From: Chamaea fasciata
Lineage: Eukaryota; Chordata; Aves; Passeriformes; Sylviidae
Assembly (NCBI GenBank): GCA_029207755.1
Contig: JARCOQ010000002.1
Location: 115,330,375 to 115,394,374, forward strand
Direction: 5' to 3'
DNA: 64,000 bases
How positions within the stretch are numbered: position 1 is the stretch's first letter; each line of letters begins with the position of its first letter. The notes beneath the pieces were generated by a model, which worked only from the letters and a program-made list of their open reading frames with translations, ran no database searches and was not told where the DNA came from. The position numbers were made by a program, and so were the translations under genes. Positions 43,796-55,090 of this stretch are shown here, in pieces.

Positions 43796-44390
43796 CCTTT
43801 GTGTTGAGAGCAAACCAGGCCCTGTGTTATCCCAATGTCTCCCTGTATCCCACGAACAGGATCTCCCCAGAGTCCAGCACCCCCCAGTTCCCCACCCCTG
43901 GAATTCCCAAGGAACATTTCCAAGTCTGTTCCTCCCCGAGCTGATGTCACGCAGCAGAACTCTTCCACCGGCTGGGAATTTTTTTTATCATTATTATTTT
44001 AAACTTTTATTTTCTCCTTGTCTTTTCCAAGGAAAAGAATGGATGAGTCACGTCTTACAGGCAGCTCCTTCCCCTGGTGCTCACCCGTCATCAAAGCGCG
44101 GCTCATGGCTCAGCTATGCGCGCTTGGAAATTAATGCCTTTGGCGTCTGCATCCCGAGATCTTCCCGCTTGTGGGAGTCTCCCGTTCCCTTTTCTCCTGC
44201 CTGACTCACTCCCATGTGCCCCGGTGATTTCACTTCCAGCTGTCTCCGCTGCTCCGAGAGGGCTAAAACGGGATGGAGGGATAGAATTCCCTGAATTAGA
44301 TCTTTATCTCACGGCGTTGTGTGCGGAAAGCCGGGATCCACCTCGGGCGTTTCGCTCTTTTCGTTAAACTCCAACGCTGTGACTGCTTTT
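43796..44390. other. Unique sequence, possible regulatory block
   Basis: 44040-44380 has balanced composition with several CpGs and two TGAGTCA/TGACTCA-type words (near 44045 and 44201). No exon supported. Regulatory role is a guess. Confidence 0.35.
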
Positions 44391-44719
44391 GCAAGCAGGA
44401 AAAATCCTCGGGACACACAAATTCCCGAAGAATTGTGTGAATCCGTGCAGTTCCTGTAATGGAAACTTCATATCCAAAGCCTTGAGCCATTCCTTTGGAA
44501 GTTTTAAAGGGAGTTTATTCCTGGTGGAGGGGTTTTATTATCATTTTATTGGTGCAGGCAGGAAAAAATCCTCGGGAAACAGAAATTCCCGAAGAATTGT
44601 GTGAATCCGTGCAGTTCCTCTCATGGAAAGTTCGTATCCAAAACCTTGAGCCATTCTTTTGGAAGTTTTTAAGGGAATTTATTCCTGGTGGAGGGGGTTT
44701 ATTCTCATTTTATTGGTGC
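44391..44719. repeat. 163-bp tandem duplication
   Basis: 44391-44553 and 44554-44719 match along their length: ATTCCCGAAGAATTGTGTGA then ATCCGTGCAGTTCCT, and TTATTCCTGGTGGAGGGG. There are scattered substitutions and short indels. Confidence 0.95.
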
Positions 44720-44824
44720 TGTAATCACTTGCAATGAGGCCTTAGGGGGAAAAAAAAAAGGAAGAAAAATATATTTTTAGTCATGAATAATGCTAATAAT
44801 GCTGATCAGCTTGTACAGCGCTTG

Positions 44825-45176
44825 GAAAGAAAAAAATTCCAAGAATAAACAAGATAAAAATTCCAAAATAAATAAGATTAAAAAATCCAAGACAAAAAAA
44901 GATTTAAAAATTCCAAAATAGATAAGATTAAAAATTCCAAGATAAATAAGATTTTAAAAATCCAAAATAAATAAGACAAAAATTCCAATATAAACAAGAT
45001 TTTAAAAATCCAAGATAAATAAGATTAAAAAAGCCCAAGATAAATAAGAGAAAAATTCCAAGAATAAACAAGATAAAAAATTCCAAAATAAATAAGATTA
45101 AAAATTCCAAGATAAACAAGATTTATAAATTCCAAGGTAAATAGGGTAAAAATTCCAATATAAATAAGAAATATCT
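44825..45176. repeat. A-rich minisatellite, 22-25-bp unit
   Basis: About 14 imperfect copies of AAAAATTCCAAAATAAATAA with a GATT end. Unit length varies. The complementary strand gives Phe/Ile/Leu artefact frames. Confidence 0.93.
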
Positions 45177-45632
45177 CAAATTTATGCTGTCCCTGCTTAT
45201 TTGCAAGTTGTGGTTTGAGTCTGCTTTCCAGGAGAGTTCAAATTCCCAAAAAATACTTAGGAAAGCGAGACTTGTAAAGGATGAGATGTTTGGGATGAGG
45301 CTCTTTTTTATGGAAAAATCCAACTCCGTCAGTTTATTCCCCGTTGGAATAATATTGACATTGATGTTGTTGGATCAGCTTCTGCAACTCTTGGGGGGAA
45401 AAAAATGATAAATTTTTATATATTTAATAGTTATAAATAATAAATATTTCAAATTTATGCCAGCTCTGCTTATCTACAAGTTCTGCCCAGGGCCTACTTG
45501 CCTGAAAGCTTCACATTCCCAAAAAAAAAGAGTCCAGAAAAAGGAGACTTTTAAAGGAAGAAAGATTGAGGATGAGGCTGATTTCATGGAAAAACCCATC
45601 TCCATCAGTTTATTCCCTGTTAATGTGGGGGA
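45177..45632. repeat. Diverged ~265-bp tandem pair
   Basis: 45177-45345 and 45446-45632 share CAAATTTATGC, CTGCTTAT, TTCCCAAAAAA, GGATGAGGCT, TGGAAAAA(T/A)CC and CAGTTTATTCCC in the same order. They are separated by A/T-rich sequence. The spacing is about 268 bases. Confidence 0.85.
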
Positions 45633-46796
45633 GGCGCCTCCTTATAGGGTTTGTTCCCATCCCAGGATAAATCTCCGGGATAAGGAGCTTGAATCACCCT
45701 CTGGCAGCGCCTTCCCAACCTCCCCGGGCTAGAAAAGGGAGCCGAGTTTAGACCGGCTTAGACAAGACGGAGCTAAAATTAGTCCAGGCTTAGCCCATCC
45801 TAAATTTGGAGCCAGACAGAGCAGCGGGGTTCGGGAATCTGAGCCCGAGGACGTCGCTTTTCCAGGCTCCGTCATCCTTGGGATGTCACATTCCCACCTC
45901 GTGGAGGGGTGTCACCGGAGTCTCTCCTAAATTCCAATCCAGCCTAAAGTGCTCCTGGATAATTGTGCTTTTTCAAGCGGGAGGATAAAAATCCAGGAAA
46001 ACAAGGTTGGAGAGGGGTTATCCCAAGGATTTTTAGCCTGGCTGTTTAAAAAATAAAATAAAATAAAGGGACTTTTGGCAAGGGCACAAAGTGCAGATCA
46101 GCGCACCTTCTTCGTCTCCTCTCTTATCTACCTCTCCCGCCCCTCGGGCGAAATTCCTGGAATTCCAGAGGCCGCCGGTTCTAGGAAAGCACTTAATTAT
46201 CTCAATCACCTCCTAATTGCCTCACTTCCACTGCTCCAGACCCAGCTAATCCCGAGTTTAGGCGGGCACAGCGCAGACTTGCCAGTTTTCGGGAAGAGTT
46301 TTTCCAGGAATCCTCTCTCTTTGTCCAGCCTTTGCCCCCTCATCAAATCCCTTTGGATCGGTTCCCTTTGGAATTGGCTCGGGCGGTTTAGTTTACAAAC
46401 TCCAAAGTGACATTGGAAATCGGGAAAAAAAAAAAAAAAACAAAACCCATCGGTGCCAGCACTCCTAGAGAGCAGCTTGTCTGGATCTGGTTTTTCCCTG
46501 GTTTTTATTTTTCTTCTGTCATCACCGGGAGCATCCCGGCGGGATGAGCTGTCAGCGCCTTGTCGTCGAGTTTTCCAAACTATTTCTCGGTTTTTTTAGG
46601 GCGTCCAAGACCCGGCTGGAGTTATCACAAAGCTGGGATCGCCCAGGAGTTTTTCCAGGTGGGGAGGGAAGGGTTTGGTCACCTCTGCCTCAAATCCTGC
46701 CCGTCCCAATTGTGCCAACCATAAAACCGGCTTGGAAAAGGGAATTTTCCTTTGGGGGAAAAAATGGGATGAGCGGGAATGGCTTGAAACGGAAGG
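45633..46796. other. Unique sequence, no gene seen
   Basis: Single-copy sequence with an A run at 46424-46440. Frames up to 111 codons lack domains. Confidence 0.6.
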
Positions 46797-46885
46797 GTTA
46801 AATGGGATATTGGGAAGAAATTCCTGCCTGGAATGGATTTCCCAGAGAAGCTGTGGTTTCCTCATCCCCAAAAACGTCCAGACTG
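46797..46885 (+). mobile_element. CR1: CR1 fragment
   Basis: AATGGGATATTGGGAAGAAA then TTCCTGCCTGGAATGGATTT and CCCAGAGAAGCTGTGG. Confidence 0.8.
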
Positions 46886-48311
46886 GGCCATTCCCCCTTT
46901 TCCTATCGCTCCATGCCCTTGTGGAAAGTCCCTTTCAATCCCGCAGAGATATTATTTCTCTCTCTGATTAACTCTGGGAATTAATCACCCCACTCTGGAA
47001 AATCCGTATTTTCCCCTTTATTTTTTATTATTATTATTATCTTGATAATAGGCTGGTGGCTCTTCTTTCCCCTTCGGCATTGTGATATCAAGAGGCACAG
47101 AGCAAATCCAAATTTATTTGCAAATTTATTTCCAGATCATTTCAATTCAGTTTGATTTTCGCGTTCTTTTGAACCCGAATTGATTTTCACGTCCTTTCAA
47201 ACCCGACTTGATTTTCCCAGCTGTTGGAGGAGCCGGTTGTTACAAAGTTTAGTCTGAAAACATGAAATTTCCTCCTCTAACGAGCAATGCTGACCTGGAA
47301 ATCTCCTGATTTTATGTTCATTCTCTTATCCCTTTTAGTTTCAGCCCCTTTTCATGCCAGATCCTGTGGGCAGAGGGAAAAAAAAAAATCAGAATTAAGG
47401 GATGAATCTACACCAGGTTTGGGAAAATGATGCAAAGGTTAGTGCCCTGCTGTCCAAATTGAAACCCAAAATTACTCGTGCGCTGTAAGTTCACGATTGG
47501 AGTTCCTACAGAAAATCTGAGCTATGTTTAAACCAGGAAAATTTCAGAGCTAATTTGAATTTATCGACGATTTTGGGTTTTTTTTTGGGGGGGGGGGCTT
47601 TCCAGTCGACATCTTCGTGCTGTGACCTCACGAATCTCGTTAGCAGGGTGATTAAAGTGGATTTATTAATGCCCAGGGAGTCTGGGCCACCAACTCTGCC
47701 TGTCCACAGAAAACAGAAGTTTTTCGGCCGTTGTTTTTTGTGGCTTCTTTGGAAGGAAAGGCAGGAATCGGAATCATCTGGAGCGCCTTGATCTCAGTGA
47801 GTAGCACAGGGGCAGGCTTTGCAGAGCCGATGGATTTTCATCCCCCCAAACCCGTCTGCGCTGAAAAAAAAAGGGAATTTTTTTTTTCTTAGGCTCCAGC
47901 TGATCTCAATTTTCCTCCTGTTTGTTCCTGCATTTATTTGCTTTGCATAAAAACTCCAAGATCCTTCTTTCCCCTCGTGAAAACGAGCAGGAGGATTTGG
48001 GATACACTTTTTTTTTTTTCAGGAAATCCACGTTATTTATTTAGATTTTTAAATCTATTTATTTAGATTTTTTACCCGGCTCTACATCAGCACGAGATTC
48101 TGGCTGGAGTTTCAGGTCGAAATTAAGGAGGTTTTTTTTTTTTTTTTTGCTGTGTCTTTACAACCTAAATAATTCTCCTTTAGCTGTTACCTCTGTCCTG
48201 CCGTGATATCCAAGCTCAGATGGGCTCATTCCTGAATCCAACCTCGCAGGGAAGGATTCCTGGCCCTGACAGCTGCTGCACATCCTGATTTGTTTTCCTG
48301 CCTCTCTTGGC
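46886..48311. other. Unique sequence, no gene seen
   Basis: A GAACCCGAATTGATTTTC-like word is repeated three times at 47150-47220. T/G runs lie at 47576-47597. No gene supported. Confidence 0.6.
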
Positions 48312-49010
48312 CAGTTTTTTCCAGGAATTTTGGGGGACAGTGGCTTGGAGGGATTGAGTTTTTCCAGGATTTGTTTTGGGGCAGTGGCTTGGAGGGATTG
48401 AGTTTTTCCAGGAGATTTTTGGGACATTGGATTGGAGGGATTGAGTTTTTCCAGGATTTGAGTTCTTCCAGGATTTTTTGGGGACAGTGGCTTGGAGAGA
48501 TTGAGTTTTTCCAGGATTTGTTTTGGGGCAGTGGCTTGGAGGGATTGAGTTTTTCCAGGAGATTTTTGGGACATTGGATTGGAGGGATTGAGTTTTTCCA
48601 GGAGATTTTTGGGATATTGGATTGGAGGGATTGAGTTTTTCCAGGAGATTTTTGGGATATTGGATTGGAGGGATTGAGTTTTTCCAGGAGTTTTTTGGGA
48701 CAGTGGCTTGGAGCAATTGAGTTTTTCCAGGTGATTGTTGGAATTGGAGGGATTGAGTTTTTCCAGGAGATTTTTGGGACATTGGATTGGAGGGATTGAG
48801 TTTTTCCAGGATTTGAGTTCTTCCAGGATTTTTTGGGGACAGTGGCTTGGAGGGATTGAGGTTTTCCAGGAGATTTTGGGGACATTGGTTTGGAGGGATT
48901 GAGTTTTTCCAGGAGATTGTTGGGATTGGAGGGATTGAGTTTTTCTAGGATTTTTTGGGGACAGTGGCTTGGAGAGATTGAGTTTTTCCAGGAGTTTGTC
49001 GGGGACAGTG
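48312..49010. repeat. 43-44-bp minisatellite, ~16 copies
   Basis: Unit GGAGGGATTGAGTTTTTCCA followed by GGAGATTTTTGGGACATTGG or GGATTTTTTGGGGACAGTGG. At least two variant classes (CAGTGGCTTGG and CATTGGATTGG) alternate in blocks. The minus strand is open in all three frames (188-286 codons of Lys/Ser/Pro/Leu/Gln), which is not coding evidence. Confidence 0.97.
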
Positions 49011-49277
49011 AAAATCAAATTTCTGTTCCTTTGGTTCCTTTGGTGCTGGTTCCAATGGTGGAACCTCCCATGGGATTTTCCTTTTCCATCCCTCCCTTCT
49101 CTGCTGGCTGTGGACTCCTCTTATTTCCCGGAAATCACCTTCTCCTCTATCCCCCCCCCAAAAAAAAAGTTTATTCCCAAATAATCAATTTCCCAAAAAG
49201 GTTTTTCCCAAATCCTTTGGGGAGGAACAAAAAGCTCTTTGGGTGTGGCAGAATTAGTGTTCCCATCCCTGGAGATC
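49011..49277. other. Unique sequence
   Basis: No gene or repeat supported. Confidence 0.5.
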
Positions 49278-49402
49278 TAAACTCAGGCTGGACGGGGCTT
49301 GGAGCAACCTGGGCTGCTGGAGCAGGTCCTTGGCGGTGGCAGGAGGTGGAATTAGGTGGTTTTAGGTCCCTTTTTTCCCAAATTATTCCGTGATTCCCTG
49401 AT
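49278..49402 (+). mobile_element. CR1: CR1 3' end
   Basis: CTCAGGCTGGACGGGGCTTG, GAGCAACCTGGGCTGCTGGA and CCCAAATTATTCCGTGATTC. An older, diverged terminus. Confidence 0.8.
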
Positions 49403-49514
49403 TTTTGGTGGCTGTGCCCTGTTCAGCCCCACCTGGGCTTTTCCCTTCTCCCACCTGGCTGAGCTCAGCTCTGTCAGGGCAGAAATCCCCCCAGCCTGGA
49501 TGGGATCTAATTCT

Positions 49515-49806
49515 TTATCATCTCTATTCTCCTTATCATCATTATCATTACTATTAGTGTTATTATTTATTTCTTTGTTAATTAATTAAGAAATCAAGGC
49601 CCTCAGAATATGGAATCAGAATCCCGGCTGCTCCAGCCTAAATTCTGTCTGCTCCCACATCTTCTCCCTGAAACCTGCAGGTACTCCAGGAAAACACAGC
49701 AAGGATTTTATTTTTTTTTTTTTTTTTTGCTTCCTTTGGTTTGGCAAAAGGGATTTTTCTGCCAGAAAGTTGGAAAATTTGGGGCATTCCCAACTGATTT
49801 GAGCTT
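49515..49806 (+). repeat. Unnamed interspersed repeat with ATT/ATC tract, copy 2
   Basis: ATCATTATCATTACTATTAG-type sequence, then AATCAAGGCCCTCAGAATAT, CTGAAACCTGCAGGTACTC, a T run and AAGGGATTTTTCTGCCA. Partner of 34366-34671. Confidence 0.88.
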
Positions 49807-50559
49807 TTTTTTTTTGTTTTGGTTTTCCTCAAATCCTTCCAGGCTGGAGCAGCTCCATGCCCTGAGCACGGAGCGATAATCCAGGATCTGTGTGTCCTGA
49901 CGTTCTCCTCACTTATCCCAAAAAAAATGAAAAAAAAACGAGTTTGGAATCAATTGAGGAGAATTTCTCCAGCAGCAGCAGCAACAGCAGCATCTTTTTT
50001 TTGTTTCCCCTGACTGGAGTTATCCTCTGGCAATTCTTTCCGACCGGAAAAGCTGGAGACTGGAGAGTTGGATTTGCATTTTTGTTCGAGTGCCTGCACA
50101 TGTCCTGCACACTGTGTTCCTTGTCAGCCTCGCAGCTCTTGGCCAAAAAAGCTTTGCTCGCTCCATCCAGGCACTGAAGCTGGAACCTCCCAGGCTGATC
50201 TGGCTCGGGAGAGCAAAAAAAAAAGTGAATCTTTACATCTTTACGCTGCTGCTGTAGAGATTTATAATTAAAATTTAATGATAATAACGTCAGGATTTCG
50301 TTATTATTATTACATTATATCACACAGACGAGGAGGAAACATTTTATAAAGAGTTTGGGGTTTTTCCTTCTTTTCTGTTCTTGGGGTTTCTCCCTCTTTT
50401 CTGTTGCTTTTTTCTGAGGATTTTGTGGCACTCTGAGGGAAATGTGGTCGTGGTTGTGCACCAGGAATCTGCCCCCAGTGATCCCTGAAGGGATTTTGTC
50501 CCCCTGGTACATCCAAAAGTGATTCCCCCACCCAGCAGGGAACCGTAAAATGAAATCCC
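49807..50559. other. Unique sequence, no gene seen
   Basis: Single-copy sequence with A/T runs. No gene supported. Confidence 0.55.
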
Positions 50560-50655
50560 AGCCTGGTTTTGGGGTCGGAAGGGACATTAAAACGCATCCA
50601 GTGCCACCCCTGCCGTGGACTGGGACACTCCCACCCTGCCAGGCTGCTCTGCAAT
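50560..50655 (-). mobile_element. CR1: CR1 3' fragment
   Basis: GGTCGGAAGGGACATTAAAA then CGCATCCAGTGCCACCCCTG and GGACTGGGACACTCCCACC. Confidence 0.8.
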
Positions 50656-50805
50656 GGAATTTTGTGAAGAAATGAGCCAGAAAAACCCTTCAGGAAAGGC
50701 TGAAGAGGCTCTTCCCCAGTCTCTGATTGCAGACAAGTAAGAAAAGCTGGAAAACAAACCATACAAAGTGTGGTGGGCAGATTCCAAATGATAATGGAGG
50801 CTCAC

Positions 50806-50945
50806 GGGGAGTCTGGAGAAGGGTTTTGGAGAAGGGAATGGAGGGATGGAAAAAGGGGGAATGATTTTAAGCTGGAAGATGGCAGGGTTAGGTGGGATCT
50901 TGGGTAGGAATTGTTCCCTGGGAGGGTGGGCAGGCCCTGGATTGG
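50806..50945 (+). mobile_element. CR1: CR1 fragment
   Basis: GATTTTAAGCTGGAAGATGG, GTTAGGTGGGATCTTGGGTA and GTTCCCTGGGAGGGTGGGCA. It breaks off where the 50.95-kb composite begins. Confidence 0.82.
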
Positions 50946-50949
50946 GAGC

Positions 50950-51185
50950 AGGAATTTCCCAAAACCTCCAGAGCTGCTTTTTCCCTCTCCACGTGGATGT
51001 GCCCAAAACTTGGAGCTGTCACAGGAGGGGGCTGCCTGAATAAACCAGGAAAAATGAGCAAAGACACCTGGAATTGGGACCTCGGGCTCACACAGAGGCG
51101 TTTTTAATTCAGCACATCCCGAGAACAGGGGAAAAACACGGCAGGAAGGGCTGGGATTGACCTGTTGGAGCAAACCTGAGGAGGC
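50950..51185 (+). repeat. Non-CR1 partner segment of the composite, copy 2
   Basis: AAAACCTCCAGAGCTGCTTT, CCCAAAACTTGGAGCTGTC, AAATGAGCAAAGACACCTGG and TTCAGCACATCCCGAGAACA. Matches the reverse complement of 26461-26652 with some indels. Confidence 0.85.
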
Positions 51186-51618
51186 TCCAGGGTGAGCAGA
51201 GGGATGGAGCAGCTCTGCCGGGAGGAAAGGCTGGCACAGCTGGGATTGTTCAGCCTGGACAGGAGAAGCTTTGGGCTGAGCTCAGGGTGGCCTTGCAGGG
51301 CCTGAAGGAGCCCCAGGAAACCTGGAGAGAGACAATTCCCAAGGCATGGAGGGACAGGACACAGGGAATGGCTTCCCACTGAGAAGTGATAAGTTTAGAT
51401 GGAAAATTGGGCAGGAATTGTTTCTTGGGACGGGGCTGGGCTGGAATTCCCAGATTTGCTGTGGCTGCCCCTGGATCCCTGGCAGTGCCCAAGGCCAGGT
51501 TGGACATTGGGGCTTGGAGCAGCCTGGGACGGTGGGAGGTGTCCCTGCCCATGGCAGAGTCTTAGAATTAGATTATCTTTAAGGGTTTTTCCACTCCAAA
51601 CCATTCCCTGATTCCAGG
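51186..51618 (+). mobile_element. CR1: CR1 LINE 3' end, recent-looking
   Basis: GGCTCCAGGGTGAGCAGAGG, GCCGGGAGGAAAGGCTGGCA, AGACAATTCCCAAGGCATGG, CTGGATCCCTGGCAGTGCC and CCAAACCATTCCCTGATTCC. Confidence 0.95.
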
Positions 51619-52119
51619 CTTCAATCAAGAGCAACAAAAAAATCCCGAGTTTGTATCCAACAGGAGCAGTGCTTGGGGTGGGTTGGAATCCAGGGCAGCA
51701 GAAAATTGGATTTTTTTCCCAATTTCAGCTTTTCCTCACCCAGCACATTCTGAGCCCATCAGGGCCCCCAAACCTGGTTTAGATTCATTTCTTTCTAAGG
51801 AAAGGAGTGGGAATTCCCTGCTCCAGGATGGGAATTTCCAAAGGCAATCCCCCAGCCCTGCCAGGCCCGGAGTGAGGACCTGGGATGGTTCTGGAAGGAC
51901 TCAGCTCCCGACCTGAGGTGCCACATCCCGAAATAAACATTCCTCTTCATCCCAACCCAGAGCACACCCCTACAACGCTGCGTTTGTTTCTGGTTCAGGG
52001 TCAATTTTGGAGGAAACTTTTGAATGGGTTTTGGTTTTTTTTAGAAAAAGTAGATTTAAACGGCTTTTTTAATAAAATTATTTTGGGGGAAAAAAAATCT
52101 TTCTAGAGGAAAGTGGGGA
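51619..52119. other. Unique sequence, no gene seen
   Basis: No repeat or gene supported. Confidence 0.55.
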
Positions 52120-52490
52120 AAGTTATTTATTTAATAAACAAGGTGCTTACAAGCATAAAGAATGGATGACATGAAACAAAAAGAGGTTTTGTTGTTTGGA
52201 GGTGGTGGGATGGCAAACGTAGAAAGGTTTTGTGGGTGTAGCTTGGTTGATTTAGTTTTTTATTCCTTTTTGGGGGGGGGCTGGAAAAGTGTTGTCTTGG
52301 GATTTGCCGGGTAACAGGCGTGAGCTTTTGGTGCTTTTTTGGGTATTTAGTTTAGAGGAGGTTTAAAGAGTCTTAAGAAAAAAGAGGGAAAAATAGTTCG
52401 GGGAGGTTTTTTTGCTTTAGTTGTTTAAAAAGTAAAGTAGATTTTTTTGTTTTGCTGTTTGTGCTTTAGATGAACACAGTCTCGGAGTTG
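52120..52490. other. C-poor, G/T-rich block (possible mitochondrial insert)
   Basis: The plus strand is strongly depleted of C: I count 3 C to 23 G in 52201-52260 and 2 C to 17 G in 52381-52440. The reverse complement is A/C-rich, as in one strand of vertebrate mitochondrial DNA. No mitochondrial gene or conserved block could be recognised, so a nuclear mitochondrial insert is only one explanation. Another is a diverged retroelement body. Confidence 0.3.
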
Positions 52491-53540
52491 GAATGAGGAA
52501 TAAACCCTGTGCTGCTTCTTTCTTCCTTTTCCCTCTCAGCACCAGTTTGAAAGGTGTCGAATTTCACATCCAGCACAAACAGAACAGAAAACTGGGGGCA
52601 CAAACATCACAAAGTCACCCCAGGGCTCGCACCAAACCAGCACCCCCAGCCTAACAAAGCTCAGCTTTTCCAGCTCCTGACTGGAACCTGGAGAGGGAGG
52701 TCGGAGCTCGGGAAGGGTTTGGAGCGGGCGGGATCTCTGTGAGCAGCCTCGCATCCTGCTGGATGTGCTCATTTTCCCAGGAAAATCACCTCAAACCCCA
52801 GCAGCCAAACCACAACCTGCAGCTTTCCCCCCCTTTCCTCTCTTCACAACTCCCGGATTCCCAAAATTCAAGAGCAGTTTTAGGTGAGGGTTGGTTTTGG
52901 GGGGTTTTTTTTTGTTGTTTTTTCATTGGGATATCCCAGCAGGGGCTGCTGTCCAACCCTGCCCTCTGAAAACACGGGGACACGTGGCTCTGGAGCAGAC
53001 TAAACTGATTTAATTCAGGGTTTAATTCCAGCTTTAGGCGGCGGCTCCCTGAACAAAGACCTGACTGTGCCTGACCCTCAGCAGGATCCAGCCCGGACTA
53101 AACAAACCCTGCCCGGCTGGCAGGGCTGCAATTCCAAACCTCCAGGAGGAGCAGGGAGGTGGAATTGGCTGTGGTGGAGCATCCAGGGGAATTTTGGGGC
53201 AGTTCTGCCTTTAAGCCTGGCTTAGCTGCTGTTGGTTGATCCTTTAGGATAAATCCCATCCTTCCTAAATCCAGCTGGATTGGATTTCTCATGGTGTGTC
53301 CTTGTACCTGGAGAGCACCTCCGCGTTCCTCCTGCTTCTCCCACCAGGAAAATGTCGTTTTCCCCCATCCAACAGCACCGATCCCGTTTTCCCTGGAAAA
53401 AAAAGAAAAAAAACAACAAAAAAAACCAGGATAAAAATAACGGGACAGAAATCTGGGCATTTCACACGGCTTGGGAAAGCTCCTTCTTCGTGGGACAGGG
53501 ACAGTGCTGGGGGCAGGAGGAGAAATCCACGTGCCCATCG
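52491..53540. other. Unique sequence, no gene seen
   Basis: Single-copy sequence with a T run near 52906-52922 and an A run at 53397-53428. A 146-codon minus-strand frame (53098-53538) has no domain. Confidence 0.55.
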
Positions 53541-54075
53541 AAATATTTTATATATTCATGTATAAAAATAGGCAAAAATATATAAATAGAAAATAAATAT
53601 AAAAATAAATATAGAAATAAATATAAAAATAAATATAAAAATACATATAATAGTATATATTATGATATAAATAAAATATAATATATAAAAATATATAATT
53701 ATATAATATATAAATATATAAAATATATAAATTGTATATAATACAATATATAATTGTACATAATATAAAATAAATATAAAATATGTCAAAATATATTTAA
53801 TATATTATATGTAAATATATAATATATTATGTATATAATATACATTATATAAACGTATATATTAACATATAATATAGAATATATTTTAATATATTATATA
53901 AATAGATAAAATATAATTTATTTATGTATTATATATAAATAATACATAATATATAAATATAAATTTCTATTCTCACATAATATGTAATATAAAAATACAT
54001 GAACTCTATATAAATATTTATATTTTTGTATATTAAATTCTATATAATTATATTTATAATTATAAATTTATATGT
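53541..54075. repeat. AT-rich low-complexity array
   Basis: About 530 bases of nearly pure A/T. It starts as AATAAATATAAA tandem units and becomes irregular TATATAATATA. The minus strand gives Ile/Tyr/Phe artefact frames. Confidence 0.95.
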
Positions 54076-54757
54076 AGAAGGACCCAAATTTGGTGTTCCT
54101 GGTTTTCCCAGTTCCCAGATGAAGGCTGTGGCAAGCTGACGCTGCTTTTCCAGCCTCTCCCTCTGCACGGATCCCTGCAGGAATCCCAGCACGGGCTGCA
54201 GCACACAGAGCTCGCTTGTACTCAGCGAGCAGAGCAAATAAACTCTGCTGCTGCAAAGCTACGCCTGGAAATCCCTCCTCTCTTCAGGCTTTTTCCTCTT
54301 CTTCCTGCATTTTTCCCCCTCTTTTCAATGAATGCTGCCCCAAAAGGCTCCAATTCAGCTTTTCCCACCCCAAATCCTGGGATTCGGTGGTGGCTGAATT
54401 TGCCGCACAAGCACGGTGTCGGCGAGGGAAGGTTCACCAGCGGTGCCAAAGCACCATTTCCTTCCTTGCTAATCCCAAACTGGTTCATCCTCTGGGTGTT
54501 CCTCAGCCTCGTGCTGGGAATATCCCAAATTTAAGGCTGCGCCTTTCCACAGCGTCCAGACTGAATCCTGAATCCTGAATCCTGCATCCCATATGAGCCT
54601 CGTTAGGAGCAGCCCGGCAGTCACGAGAGAAAATCCAATTAAATCAGCGGCAGCTGATGGTGTCAGCACTTGCTGCTGCAGCAGAGTGTTGTCTGCGCTC
54701 CATTAGGCTGGAATTCCAGCCCAGGATGAGGATTCCAGCTGGCTCCAGGGCACGGGA
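54076..54757. other. Unique sequence, no gene seen
   Basis: Single-copy sequence with no supported gene. A triple TGAATCC word lies at 54562-54585. Confidence 0.55.
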
Positions 54758-54905
54758 GCATGGAATTACCGAGTGGTTTGGGTTGGAAGGGACATTAAAG
54801 ATGATTTTGTTCCATGGGCAGGGATTCCTTCTGCTGTGCCTGGTTGAGTCCTGTCCTGTCCCACCTGTCCTGGGACATCTCCAGGGATGGAGAATCCAGG
54901 AAATG
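54758..54905 (-). mobile_element. CR1: CR1 LINE 3' end
   Basis: GAGTGGTTTGGGTTGGAAGG, GACATTAAAGATGATTTTGT and CATCTCCAGGGATGGAGAAT. Antisense. Confidence 0.9.
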
Positions 54906-55090
54906 TGGATCCTGCAGGATCTGCTGCCTCTCCCGTCCCTTCCCCAGACTGGGAGAAGTGCCAGTGGGGGGAACATTTCGTTTGAGTATCGGGTTTAACA
55001 GACCCCACACTCCCAGTTGGGTGTCCTGCCGTGCTCAGGAGGTGTCGGATCATCCCTTTTCTGACCCAGAGATGGGCCAACTGAGAGATG
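54906..55090. other. Unique sequence
   Basis: No gene or repeat supported. Confidence 0.5.

Noticed and set aside
43381..43813. Acidic/basic Lys-Glu-rich protein frames
   Set aside because: Translation of the polypurine strand of the CTT tract.
48158..49018. 286-codon minus-strand Lys/Ser/Pro frame
   Set aside because: Made of the 43-44-bp minisatellite; the unit is not a multiple of three and all three minus frames are open.
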